Origin: Rhizorhabdus wittichii RW1
GTDB taxonomy: Bacteria > Pseudomonadota > Alphaproteobacteria > Sphingomonadales > Sphingomonadaceae
NCBI GenBank assembly: GCA_000016765.1
Contig: CP000699.1
Location: 3,559,001 to 3,623,000 of the forward strand
DNA length: 64,000 bases
Direction: 5' to 3'
Position numbers and translations under genes: made by a program. The notes under the pieces were generated by a model. The model did no database searches, had not been told where the DNA came from, and saw nothing but the letters and a program-made list of their open reading frames with translations. Positions 32,793 through 41,274 of this stretch are shown piece by piece (the first letter of the stretch is position 1; each line of letters begins with the position of its first letter).

Positions 32793-35375
32793 ATGCCGTA
32801 CCGTCAGCTTCTCATCGTCTCCAGCTCGCTGCTCGCGCTGGTGCCGGCAGCGGCCTGGGCGCAGGCCGCCGAAACCACGTCCGAAGCGGCGGGCGGCATC
32901 GAGGAGATCGTCGTCACCGCCCAGAAGCGCGCCCAGAACGTGCAGGACGTGCCGATCGCGATCTCGGCCTTCACCGCCAACGCGCTCAAGGAGCGCGCGG
33001 TGGCCGACGTCGCCAGCCTGTCGAACATCGCGCCGAACGTGACGCTCGACGCCGGCACGCCCTTCTCGGGATCGAGCTCGGTGCTGTCGGCCTATATCCG
33101 CGGCATCGGCCAGAACGACTTCGCGGCGAACCTCGATCCGGGCGTCGGCGTCTATCTCGACGGCATCTACCTGGCGCGCACGGTCGGCGCCAATCTCGAC
33201 CTGCCCGACGTCGAGCGGATCGAGGTGCTGAAGGGGCCGCAGGGGACTCTGTTCGGCCGCAACACGATCGGCGGCGCGATCTCGGTCGTCACCCGCGATC
33301 CGGGCCGCGAATTCTCGTTCCGCGGCGACATCACCACCGGCCGCTTCAACCGGCTCGACATCAATGCCAGCGTCGACCTGCCGATCACCGACACGGTCGG
33401 GCTGTCGCTGACCGGATCGTCGCGCAAGCGCGACGGCTATCTGAAGCGCATCCCCTTCCCCAACGCCGGCAATTTCGCGACCGATCCCAATGCGGCGTTC
33501 CGCTCGAACGGCTATGACAGTTCCTCGAAGGAGGGCGGCCAGAGCGAATGGTCGCTGCGCGGCAAGCTCAAATGGGAGGCGTCCGAGCGGCTGACCGTCC
33601 GCATCTCGGGCGACTATCTCCGCCAGGACCAGCAGGGCACCGCCAACAAGCTGCTCGCGACCACCGAGGACCAGCCCTATGTCTTCGCGCCGACCGCCGA
33701 TCGCGCGCTGGTCATCCCCGGGCTCGGCGCGACGGCGCTCTATGACGGCGCGTCGGGGCTCGCGCCCAACGGCTTCAACTTCGCCGGCCTCTACAATTTC
33801 TGCATCGGATCGACCCCGGGGGAGATCGCCGCGCGCAACGCGACCGCGCTGTGCGGCGCGCGCGGCACCCCGCTCAATCCGGGGCAGGTGATCGGCGGGC
33901 TCGCCGGCGTCAACGTCGACGCCGATCCGTCGAACGACCGGCTGCCCTTCGACGGACGCTACCTGCTCGCCGACAAGGACAAGAGCTATGCGACCGGGCT
34001 GAACTTCTCGCGGATGCGGGTCTGGGGCCTGTCGATGACGCTCGACTATGAGCTGTCCGACGCGATGAGCATCAAGTCGATCACCGGCTATCGCCGGCTG
34101 CGCTGGGAGACCGGGCTCGACGCCGACGGCTCGCCGGTGCGGGCGCTCGAATTCTCCTTCTCGCTCCGGAACTGGCAGTTCAGCCAGGAGCTTCAGCTCA
34201 CCGGCCACGCCTTCGACGAGAAGCTGAAATATGTCGTCGGCGGCTATTACTTCAAGGAACGCAGCTTCCTGAGCGACTATGTGACCTTCGACCAGGGGTT
34301 GTTGCAGATCTACGGCCCGAACCTGCTCCACACCAAGAACTACGCCTTCTTCGGGCAGGTCGACTATGAGCTGTCGCCGCTGATCTCCTTCACGCTCGGC
34401 GGCCGCTACACGAAGGAGAGCAAGGACTTCAACGGCGGCCAGAGCGACCTGAACGGCTTCAACTACAAGCTGTTCAACTGCCCGGTCTATGGCGATCCCT
34501 GCACCACCGCGCTGGGCTTCCCGTCGCCGTCCGAGCCGCTGCGCTACTATGTGCCGCAGACCCAGTATCGCAAGTTCAACAATTTCGCGCCGAAGCTGGG
34601 CGTGCAGCTCCACCCGACCGACGACATCATGGTCTACGGCTCCTGGTCGCGCGGCTACAAGACCGGCGGCTGGACGACGCGCCTGTCCAACCCGCTGCCC
34701 ACCGCCGCCAGCTTCTCGCCCGAAAAGGCGGAGAGCTTCGAACTGGGCGTGAAGTCCGAATTCTTCGCCCGAAGGCTCCAGCTCAACGCGGCGGTGTTCA
34801 CCACCAGATATGACGGCATCCAGCTCAACTTCCAGCAGGGCGTCTCGCCGACCATCCAGAATGCCGGCGACGCGCGGATCAAGGGCTTCGAGGTCGAGCT
34901 GGTCGCCGCTCCTGCCGCCGGCCTGACGATCAACGCCTCGGTCGGCTACAGCGACGCCTATTACACCAGCGTGCTGCCGCAGGCGCAGGTCGCGCCCAAT
35001 CCGCTGCAGGCGGGCGTCTTCCCCGGCGCGCCCCTGCCCAAGACGCCCAAGTGGAAGTTCAACGTCAGCCCGCGCTACGAATATCTGCTGCCCAACGACG
35101 GCGCCCTGATCGCGCTGGTCGACTATACCCGCACCAGCAAGGTGTGGAACGACAGCGAGCGCGCCTATGCGCTGCTGCGGCCGTCGACCGACCAGCTCAA
35201 CGCCAGCCTGTCCTACCGCGCGCCGGGCAATCGCTGGACCTTCACCGTCGGCGGCGTGAACCTGACCAACGACCGCTATCTGGTCAGCGGCGGCAACCAG
35301 ACCGCGGCGGGCCTGCTGTTCGGCACCTACAACCGGCCGACCGAATGGTACGCCCGGGTCGGCGTCAAGTTCTGA
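32793..35375 (+). CDS. TonB-dependent receptor (Rieske operon leader)
   Basis: An 860-aa outer-membrane receptor with a signal peptide (MPYRQLLIVSSSLLALVPAA, cleavage after WAQA), the plug start GGIEEIVVTAQKRAQNVQD, the plug motif IEVLKGPQGTLFGRNTIGG and a barrel ending in ARVGVKF. The ATG at 32793 has GGAGGGG upstream; the frame is open further back but that part overlaps the promoter. The stop is 17 bp before the first Rieske gene, so the receptor, oxygenases and reductase form one sigma-54-driven operon. It probably imports the aromatic substrate or a conjugate of it. Confidence 0.92.
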   Translation: MPYRQLLIVSSSLLALVPAAAWAQAAETTSEAAGGIEEIVVTAQKRAQNVQDVPIAISAFTANALKERAVADVASLSNIAPNVTLDAGTPFSGSSSVLSAYIRGIGQNDFAANLDPGVGVYLDGIYLARTVGANLDLPDVERIEVLKGPQGTLFGRNTIGGAISVVTRDPGREFSFRGDITTGRFNRLDINASVDLPITDTVGLSLTGSSRKRDGYLKRIPFPNAGNFATDPNAAFRSNGYDSSSKEGGQSEWSLRGKLKWEASERLTVRISGDYLRQDQQGTANKLLATTEDQPYVFAPTADRALVIPGLGATALYDGASGLAPNGFNFAGLYNFCIGSTPGEIAARNATALCGARGTPLNPGQVIGGLAGVNVDADPSNDRLPFDGRYLLADKDKSYATGLNFSRMRVWGLSMTLDYELSDAMSIKSITGYRRLRWETGLDADGSPVRALEFSFSLRNWQFSQELQLTGHAFDEKLKYVVGGYYFKERSFLSDYVTFDQGLLQIYGPNLLHTKNYAFFGQVDYELSPLISFTLGGRYTKESKDFNGGQSDLNGFNYKLFNCPVYGDPCTTALGFPSPSEPLRYYVPQTQYRKFNNFAPKLGVQLHPTDDIMVYGSWSRGYKTGGWTTRLSNPLPTAASFSPEKAESFELGVKSEFFARRLQLNAAVFTTRYDGIQLNFQQGVSPTIQNAGDARIKGFEVELVAAPAAGLTINASVGYSDAYYTSVLPQAQVAPNPLQAGVFPGAPLPKTPKWKFNVSPRYEYLLPNDGALIALVDYTRTSKVWNDSERAYALLRPSTDQLNASLSYRAPGNRWTFTVGGVNLTNDRYLVSGGNQTAAGLLFGTYNRPTEWYARVGVKF

Positions 35376-35392
35376 GCCGGGGGGATCGGGCG

Positions 35393-36445
35393 ATGTACGT
35401 CAGGAACGCCTGGTATTGCGCCGGCTGGGACGAGGCTGTCGGGATCGGCGCCCATGACCTGGTGGTGCGCCAGATCGCGGGGCGCTCGATCCTCCTCTAC
35501 CGGACCGGCGAGGGGCGGCTGGTGGCGATGGAGGACCGCTGCCCCCACCGCTCCGCTCCGCTGTCGCTCGGCCGCAAGGAGGGGGACGCGATCCGCTGCA
35601 TGTATCATGGCATGTTGTTCGGCCCCGACGGCGCCTGCCGCCAGGTGCCGGGCATGGACCGCATCCCCGAAGGCGCGGTCGCGGCGACGCTGCCGGTGAT
35701 CGAGAAGGACAACTGGATCTGGGTGTGGCTGGGCGACCCGGCCCGCGCCGATCCCGATCTGATCTGCTTCGCGATCGGCCCGTCCGATCCCGACTGGGTG
35801 CTCAGGACGTCGCACCTGCGGGTCGACACCGGCTATCGCGAGGAGATCGCCAACCTCGCCGATCTCAGCCATGTCTCCTGGGTCCATGGCCTGACCTTCG
35901 CGGGCAGCGACGACTGGGGCTATATCAAGCCCCGCCACCGGCTCAACCCGCGCGGGATCGAGACGCGCTACTGCGTGCGCGGCGTGCCGGCGCCCGCCTT
36001 CGCGCGGCACCTCTTCGCCGACGATGCGCGGTTCGACATCAACGTCCATGTCCGGATGACGGTGCCGTGCAACTTCATCCTGAGCTTCGCCGTGCACGAG
36101 GCGGAGGAAGGCGGCGCGCCCAACGAGCCGTCGCGGGGCAAGCTGCTGCTCGACACCTTCTCCAGCCAGGCGGTCACCCCGCGCGACGCCGGGTCGGTCG
36201 ACTATTATTTCTCCTGGGGGGCGAGCCGCGCGACCGATTTCCCCGGCATCGTCGACCTGATGCACCGGACCAACATGGACGCCTTCCTGGAGGACAAGCG
36301 CATCCTGGAGGGGCAGCGCGCGCGGCTGCTGCAATATCCCGGCGCGCCGCAGGTCGACATCGTCCACGATGCCGGGCCGGGGCGGATGCTCTGGGTGCTC
36401 GACCAGCTCCTCGCCGAGGAAGCCGCGGAGGCGGGCGCGGCGTGA
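35393..36445 (+). CDS. Rieske non-heme iron oxygenase 1 (aromatic ring-hydroxylating / O-demethylase type)
   Basis: A 350-aa terminal oxygenase like vanillate O-demethylase VanA. The Rieske 2Fe-2S site is Cys50-x-His52 (CPH) and Cys69-x2-His72 (CMYH). The mononuclear iron site is in NLADLSHVSWVHG (Asp157, His160, His165). The ATG at 35393 follows GGGGGATCGGGCG. It overlaps the reductase gene (GTGA), which supplies electrons. The short, single-subunit form suggests demethylation or mono-oxygenation of a substituted aromatic rather than a classic two-subunit ring dioxygenase. Substrate unproven. Confidence 0.9.
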   Translation: MYVRNAWYCAGWDEAVGIGAHDLVVRQIAGRSILLYRTGEGRLVAMEDRCPHRSAPLSLGRKEGDAIRCMYHGMLFGPDGACRQVPGMDRIPEGAVAATLPVIEKDNWIWVWLGDPARADPDLICFAIGPSDPDWVLRTSHLRVDTGYREEIANLADLSHVSWVHGLTFAGSDDWGYIKPRHRLNPRGIETRYCVRGVPAPAFARHLFADDARFDINVHVRMTVPCNFILSFAVHEAEEGGAPNEPSRGKLLLDTFSSQAVTPRDAGSVDYYFSWGASRATDFPGIVDLMHRTNMDAFLEDKRILEGQRARLLQYPGAPQVDIVHDAGPGRMLWVLDQLLAEEAAEAGAA

Positions 36446-37401
36446 GCGGCGACTGGATCAGCGTCCGGCTCGCCGGCAAGCGGCTGGTGGCCGAGGACAT
36501 CGCCGCGCTGCTGCTGGAGCCGGCCGACGGTGCGGCGCTGCCGCCCTTCGCCGCCGGCGCGCATGTCGACGTCGAGCTGCCGGGCGGGCTGGTGCGCCAA
36601 TATTCGCTGTGCAACGCGCCGGGCGATCCGGGCCGCTACGAGCTCGGCGTCCTGCTCGACCGGCAGGGGCGGGGCGGATCGCGCGCCGTCCACGAACGAC
36701 TGGCGGCCGGGCAGGCGATCCGGATCAGCCGCCCGCGCAACCTCTTCCCGCTCGTCCCCGCCGCGCATAGCGTGCTGATGGCGGGCGGGATCGGGATCAC
36801 CCCGATCCTCGCCATGGCCGAGCAGCTCGCCGCCGATCGCGCCAGTTTCGAGCTGCATTATTTCGTCCGGTCTCCCGAACGGGCGGCGTTCGTCGACCGC
36901 CTCGCCGCGCCGCGCTTCGCCGATCGCTGCCGGCTCCATGTCGGCGACCGCATCCCGCCGAGCTTCGACGCCCCCGCATTGTTCGACGCGCCGCGCGCGG
37001 GCCATCATCTCTATGTCTGCGGACCCAACGCCTTCATGGACGCGGTGCTCGACGGCGCCCGCGCGGGCGGCTGGCCCGACGATCGCCTCCATTCGGAACG
37101 CTTCGCGGCGGCGCCGCTGCCGGCTGGCGGCGACCGCCCATTCGAGATCGAGGTGGAGGGCCATGGCGCGATCGTCGCGGTTGCCGCCGGGCAGAGCGCG
37201 GCGGAGGCGCTCGCCGCGGCCGGCATCCGCATCCCGCTGTCCTGCGAGCAGGGCATTTGCGGCACCTGCCTCACCACCGTCGTCGGCGGCGTCCCCGATC
37301 ATCGCGACTCCTACCTGTCCGATGCGGAACGCGCCGCCAACGACTGCTTCACACCCTGTTGTTCGCGCGCGGCCACGCCGCGCCTCGTCATTCAGCTCTA
37401 G
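36442..37401 (+). CDS. VanB-like oxygenase reductase (FMN, NAD(P)H, plant-type 2Fe-2S)
   Basis: A 319-aa electron-transfer protein started by GTG overlapping the previous stop. The flavin-binding RQYSLCN is at about 52-58, the nucleotide-binding GGIGITPILAM at about 115-125, YVCGPNAFM at about 191-199, and a C-terminal 2Fe-2S domain has Cys268, Cys273, Cys276 and Cys306 (CEQGICGTC...TPC). This is the phthalate dioxygenase reductase/VanB architecture. Being the only reductase between two Rieske oxygenases, it probably serves both. Confidence 0.92.
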   Translation: MSGDWISVRLAGKRLVAEDIAALLLEPADGAALPPFAAGAHVDVELPGGLVRQYSLCNAPGDPGRYELGVLLDRQGRGGSRAVHERLAAGQAIRISRPRNLFPLVPAAHSVLMAGGIGITPILAMAEQLAADRASFELHYFVRSPERAAFVDRLAAPRFADRCRLHVGDRIPPSFDAPALFDAPRAGHHLYVCGPNAFMDAVLDGARAGGWPDDRLHSERFAAAPLPAGGDRPFEIEVEGHGAIVAVAAGQSAAEALAAAGIRIPLSCEQGICGTCLTTVVGGVPDHRDSYLSDAERAANDCFTPCCSRAATPRLVIQL

Positions 37402-37420
37402 GATCGGGAGAAGAAGGGCC

Positions 37421-38482
37421 ATGGGCTCCACGTTCGAATGTCTCAAGCGGGCCTGGTACGTCGCCGCCATGTCGTCCGAAGTGGAGGGCGAGGCGCTGTT
37501 CCACCGCCGCATCCTCGGCACCTCGGTGATGATCTACCGGCTGGCCGACGGGACGCCGGTGGCGATGCACGACCGCTGCCCCCACCGCTTCGCGCCGCTG
37601 CACCTGGGCCAGCGGGAAGGCGACGAGATCGCCTGCCGCTATCATGCGCTGCGCTTCGACGCCGATGGCCGCTGCACCCACAATCCGCACGGCAACGGCC
37701 GTATCCCGGACGCCGCGCGGGTCCGCCGCTTCCCGCTGCTCGAACGCTATGGCTTCCTGTGGATCTGGATGGACGACTCCGATCCCGATCCTGCGCTGCT
37801 GCCCGATTTCTCGCCGCTGGAGGAGGGGCACCCCAATGCCGTCGCGCAGACCTACATGCACATGGACGTCAACTATGAGCTGATCATCGATAATGTGATG
37901 GACCTCAGCCATATCGACCATGTCCATGGCGAGATCATCACCACCCGTGGCCAGCTCTCGCCGGTCGTTCCCAAGGTGCGCGAGCGGGACACGCATATCT
38001 CGGCCCGCTGGGAATGGTCGCAGACGCCGGCGATGATGATCTTCGCCCCCTTCCTGCCGCGCCCCGAGGACGCGGCGCGCCATTATTTCGACATCAGCTG
38101 GACGGCGCCCGCCAATATCCAGCTATCGGTGGGGGCGGTGCAGGACAGCGACGATTTCGGCGACGCGACCAGCCAGTACGACCTCCACACCTGCACGCCC
38201 GAGGACGCGTTCAAGACCCATTATTTCTTCGCGACCCGCCGCAACCACATCGTCGACGACGCCGACTATAACCGCAAGAAGATCGAGGCGATGCACGCGG
38301 CGTTCGAGACCGAGGACGGACCGATCATCACCGCCGTGCAGGAGGAGATGGGCGAGGCGGAATTCTTCTCGCTCGACCCGGTGCTGATGTCGAACGACGT
38401 GGCGCCGGTGAAGGTGCGCCGCCGGCTGCGCAGGATGATCGTCGAGGAGCAGGCGGCGGCGGCGGCGGCGGATGCCGCCTGA
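37421..38482 (+). CDS. Rieske non-heme iron oxygenase 2
   Basis: A 353-aa second terminal oxygenase, related to but clearly different from oxygenase 1. The Rieske site is Cys53-x-His55 and Cys72-x2-His75 (CRYH); the iron site is NVMDLSHIDHVHG (Asp161, His164, His169). GGAGAAGAAGG before the ATG at 37421 is a strong ribosome site. The C-terminus is a run of alanines coded by repeated GCG (about 38452-38475). It lies 19 bp after the reductase and is the last oxygenase of the operon. The two oxygenases may act in sequence on one substrate, or on two methoxy positions. Confidence 0.9.
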   Translation: MGSTFECLKRAWYVAAMSSEVEGEALFHRRILGTSVMIYRLADGTPVAMHDRCPHRFAPLHLGQREGDEIACRYHALRFDADGRCTHNPHGNGRIPDAARVRRFPLLERYGFLWIWMDDSDPDPALLPDFSPLEEGHPNAVAQTYMHMDVNYELIIDNVMDLSHIDHVHGEIITTRGQLSPVVPKVRERDTHISARWEWSQTPAMMIFAPFLPRPEDAARHYFDISWTAPANIQLSVGAVQDSDDFGDATSQYDLHTCTPEDAFKTHYFFATRRNHIVDDADYNRKKIEAMHAAFETEDGPIITAVQEEMGEAEFFSLDPVLMSNDVAPVKVRRRLRRMIVEEQAAAAAADAA

Positions 38483-38521
38483 ACCGCGATGTTGACAGAT
38501 CGCCGCCGGTCGAGAACCACG

Positions 38522-38542
38522 CCCCTGCTGTTTCAGGGGAGG
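38522..38542 (+). promoter_or_regulatory. Hairpin overlapping a ribosome-binding site
   Basis: CCCCTG (38522-38527) pairs with CAGGGG (38534-38539) around CTGTTT. The second arm runs into the Shine-Dalgarno AGGGGAGG (38535-38542) of the next gene, so folding would hide it. It may reduce or regulate translation, or end part of the upstream transcript. Confidence 0.4.
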
Positions 38543-38547
38543 ATCGC

Positions 38548-39348
38548 ATGCGCGGCTTCGCGGCCAATCTGGGGATGTTGTGGACCGGCCTGCCGCTGCT
38601 CGATCGGGTCGCGGCGGCCGCCGCGGCGGGGTTCGACGCGGTCGAATTCCATTGGCCCTATGACGTCGACCCGGACGCGCTGCGCGCCGCCGCCGCCGAT
38701 CATGGCGTCGCGCTGCTCGGGGTGAACAGCCCGCCGGGGCGGCTCGATCGCGGCGAGCTCGGCTTCGCGGCGGTCGAGGGGGCCGGGGAGGCCTTCCGCG
38801 CGGGGATCGACCAGGCGCTCGACTATTGCCGCGTGGCCGGCGCGCGCGCGATCCATGTCATGGCGGGCAATGTCGGCGCGGCGCGGCGGGCGGCGGCGCG
38901 GCCGACCTTCGTCGCCAATCTGCGCTGGGCGGCCGATCGGGCGGCGGACGCCGGCGTCGCCCTGCTGGTCGAGCCGCTCAACGGCATCGACCATCCCGAC
39001 TATTTCCTGTGCGACGTCGACCAGGCGGCCGGGCTGCTGGCCGAGATCGACCGGCCGTCGGTGTCGATCCAGTTCGACAGCTATCATGTCGCCCGGCAGG
39101 GGCAGGACGCGACGGCGGTCTTCGCCCGCTTCCGCGACGCCATCGGTCATGTCCAGATCGCCGCCTGCCCCGACCGGGCCGAGCCCGATCACGGCGCCGT
39201 CGACCATCGCGCCTTCGTCCGCGCGATCGCCGGGCTCGGCTATGCGGGCTGGATCGCCGGGGAATATCGCCCGTGCGCCGCTGTCGAGGCGGGGCTGGGC
39301 TGGCTGGCCGAATTGCGGGGCGTGCTTCGGCCCGATGCTCAGGGCTGA
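38548..39348 (+). CDS. Hydroxypyruvate-isomerase-like TIM-barrel protein
   Basis: A 266-aa sugar isomerase/AP-endonuclease-type TIM barrel resembling hydroxypyruvate isomerase (Hyi/OtnI). Features include GFAANLGMLWTG at the start, the metal-binding Glu in LLVEPLN, FDSYHVARQG, HVQIAACPDR and IAGEYRP near the end. The family isomerises small hydroxy-oxo acids. It follows Rieske oxygenase 2 by 65 bp, so it may belong to the operon and process a C2-C4 fragment. Its 3' end overlaps the convergent MarR gene by 10 bp. Confidence 0.85.
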   Translation: MRGFAANLGMLWTGLPLLDRVAAAAAAGFDAVEFHWPYDVDPDALRAAAADHGVALLGVNSPPGRLDRGELGFAAVEGAGEAFRAGIDQALDYCRVAGARAIHVMAGNVGAARRAAARPTFVANLRWAADRAADAGVALLVEPLNGIDHPDYFLCDVDQAAGLLAEIDRPSVSIQFDSYHVARQGQDATAVFARFRDAIGHVQIAACPDRAEPDHGAVDHRAFVRAIAGLGYAGWIAGEYRPCAAVEAGLGWLAELRGVLRPDAQG

Positions 39349-39812
39349 TCGATCAGGTCGCGCAGCCCGTCGACCTGCGCCAGCATCCGCCGCAGCATCG
39401 CGATCAGCATCGTCCGTTCCTCGTCGCTGAAGCCGGCGAGCAGGATCGCGTCGCGCTCCATCGAGATCGGCACCGCCGCGTCCTGGAGGCGGGCGCCCTC
39501 GGCGGTGAGCGACCACAGCTTGTAGGCCGGGTTGCGCCGGTCGGGCCGGCTGGCGACGAGGCCGCGCGCCTCCATCCCGCGCAGCGCCCGGCTGACCGCG
39601 CCGCCGTCGAGCCCCATCACCTCGCAGATGCGCGAGGGCGGGATGTCGGGCTCGGCGGCGAGCATGACGAGCAGCCGGAATTCGAGGATGCCGAGCCCGA
39701 AGCGGCTGCGATAGGTCGCCGATCCGCTCGCGGTCAGCCGGGTCGACAGGAAGTTGAGCAGCACGCCCACCGAATTCTGCAGATCGAGCGTGCGGGTGGT
39801 GCGGGCTGTCAT
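39339..39812 (-). CDS. MarR family transcriptional regulator
   Basis: A 157-aa winged-helix regulator. The DNA-binding region is in IPPSRICEVMGLDGGAVSRALRGMEARGLV (about 62-92) followed by the wing RPDRRNPAYKLWSLT. The ATG at 39812 is chosen because it gives a normal N-terminus; a longer frame to 39980 would run through a perfect inverted repeat. It is divergent from the P450 operon, where two palindromes lie, so it probably represses the P450 operon until a phenolic ligand binds. Confidence 0.88.
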   Translation of the reverse strand: MTARTTRTLDLQNSVGVLLNFLSTRLTASGSATYRSRFGLGILEFRLLVMLAAEPDIPPSRICEVMGLDGGAVSRALRGMEARGLVASRPDRRNPAYKLWSLTAEGARLQDAAVPISMERDAILLAGFSDEERTMLIAMLRRMLAQVDGLRDLIDQP

Positions 39813-39854
39813 CGTGGCGTCGCGTCCTTTCTCGTCGGGCGATTCCCGGTCCTT

Positions 39855-39891
39855 AGACTCGATCCGGTTCAACCTGAACCGGATCGAGTCT
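39855..39891. promoter_or_regulatory. Perfect 17-bp inverted repeat in the MarR leader
   Basis: AGACTCGATCCGGTTCA is followed by ACC and its exact reverse complement ending at 39891. Chance occurrence of perfect 17-bp arms with a 3-base loop is negligible. It lies 43 bp before the MarR start. It could be a MarR operator or an RNA hairpin in the MarR leader. Confidence 0.7.
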
Positions 39892-39980
39892 GCGTCCTCC
39901 TTGTTTGCCGTGATTTCCGAGCCGGCGGATGTTTCCATCCGCCTCGAAATCACTCCAACGGTTATCATTGACGCAGTCAT

Positions 39981-39994
39981 TTTGACATGTCAAA
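39981..39994. promoter_or_regulatory. Perfect palindrome TTTGACATGTCAAA before the P450 gene
   Basis: A 14-bp perfect palindrome, of the dyad form MarR proteins often bind, 27 bp before the P450 ATG. It contains a TTGACA-like element, so bound regulator would overlap a promoter. Confidence 0.6.
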
Positions 39995-40021
39995 GTGATC
40001 GTCATGGAGAGGGAGGATGCC

Positions 40022-41254
40022 ATGGCCAGCCACGCCGAACGGTCGCCCTATGCGATCTACGATTCCGATCCGCCGCCCGGCGTCCCGGTCCTCGATGTCG
40101 ACCCCTTCTCGGTCGATTTCTTCGCCGATCCCTATCCGGTCCACGAGCAGCTCCGCGAGGCGGGGCCGTTCGTCTGGCTGTCGCGCTACAATATCGGCGC
40201 GGTCGCGCGGCACGAGCATGTCCGCGACGCGCTGACCGACTGGAAGACCTTCTCGTCGGCGCGCGGGGTGGGGATGGAGGATTTCGTCCGCCACGGCCGC
40301 TTCCGCCTGCCCAGCCTGATCCTCGAAGCCGATCCGCCGCAGCACAGCCGGTCGCGCGGGGTGCTGAGCCGGGTGCTGTCGCCGCCGGTGCTCAAGGGGC
40401 TGCGCGACCGGTTCGAGGTCGAGGCCGAGGCGATGGTCGAGGCGGTGGTGCGGCGCAAGCGCTTCGACGGCGTCGCCGACCTGGCCGAGGCCTTTCCGCT
40501 CAGGGTCTTTCCCGACGCGATCGGCATGGGGCGCGAGGGGCGCGAGAAGCTGCTGCCGCATGCCGACCTGTTGTTCAACTCCTTCGGCCCGCGCAACGAG
40601 CTGTTCCAGGCCGCCAAGGAGAAGGTCAGCTTCGATTGGATCGAGGAACAGGGAAAGCGCGGCAATCTGGCGCCGGGCGGGCTCGGGCTGATGATCCACG
40701 ACGCCGTCGACCGGGGCGAGATCAGCGAGGCCGAGGCGCCGGTGCTGGTGCGCGCGCTGCTCCAGGCGGGGCTCGACACGACGATCAACGCGCTCGGCGC
40801 GACGCTCTACTGCCTCGCGCGCTTCCCGTCGGAGTTCGACAGGCTGCGCGCCGACCACAAGCTCGCCAAGGCGGCGTTCGAGGAGGCGATCCGCTTCGAG
40901 GCGCCGGTGCAGACCTTCTTCCGCACCGCCACCCGCGCGACCACGCTGGGCGGCACCCCGCTCAACGAGGGCGACAAGGTGCTGATGTTTCTCGCCGCCG
41001 CCAATCGCGACCCGCGCCAGTGGGACCGGCCCGACGTCTACGACATCGGCCGCAGGACGATCGGCCATGTCGGCTTCGGCGCCGGCATCCACGCCTGTGT
41101 CGGGCAGTTGCTGGCGCGGATGGAGGGCGAGCTGGTGCTGACCGCGCTCGCCCGGCGGGTGAAGACGTTGCGCATCGCGGGTACGGTGGAGCGCCGCTAC
41201 AACAACACGCTGCGCGGGCTGGCGAGTCTGCCGCTCGAAATCGAGCTGGCCTGA
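40022..41254 (+). CDS. Cytochrome P450 monooxygenase
   Basis: A 410-aa soluble bacterial P450. The I-helix oxygen-binding motif is AGLDTT (249-254), the ExxR motif is Glu288-Ala-Ile-Arg291, and the heme thiolate is Cys359 in FGAGIHACVG. The ATG at 40022 follows GGAGAGGGAGGA; a GTG at 39995 would overlap the palindrome. It needs ferredoxin and ferredoxin reductase, neither of which is in the window. DPPQHSRSRGVLSRVLSP is reminiscent of P450s that demethylate or hydroxylate benzoate-type acids (CYP199-like), but this is only an impression. It heads a three-gene operon divergent from MarR. Confidence 0.92.
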   Translation: MASHAERSPYAIYDSDPPPGVPVLDVDPFSVDFFADPYPVHEQLREAGPFVWLSRYNIGAVARHEHVRDALTDWKTFSSARGVGMEDFVRHGRFRLPSLILEADPPQHSRSRGVLSRVLSPPVLKGLRDRFEVEAEAMVEAVVRRKRFDGVADLAEAFPLRVFPDAIGMGREGREKLLPHADLLFNSFGPRNELFQAAKEKVSFDWIEEQGKRGNLAPGGLGLMIHDAVDRGEISEAEAPVLVRALLQAGLDTTINALGATLYCLARFPSEFDRLRADHKLAKAAFEEAIRFEAPVQTFFRTATRATTLGGTPLNEGDKVLMFLAAANRDPRQWDRPDVYDIGRRTIGHVGFGAGIHACVGQLLARMEGELVLTALARRVKTLRIAGTVERRYNNTLRGLASLPLEIELA

Positions 41255-41274
41255 GCGCCGATGGGGAGAAACCG

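Noticed and set aside
38452-38475. GCG trinucleotide run at the end of Rieske oxygenase 2 as a phase-variable repeat
   Set aside because: The run is in frame, imperfect and at the extreme C-terminus, so slippage would have little effect.
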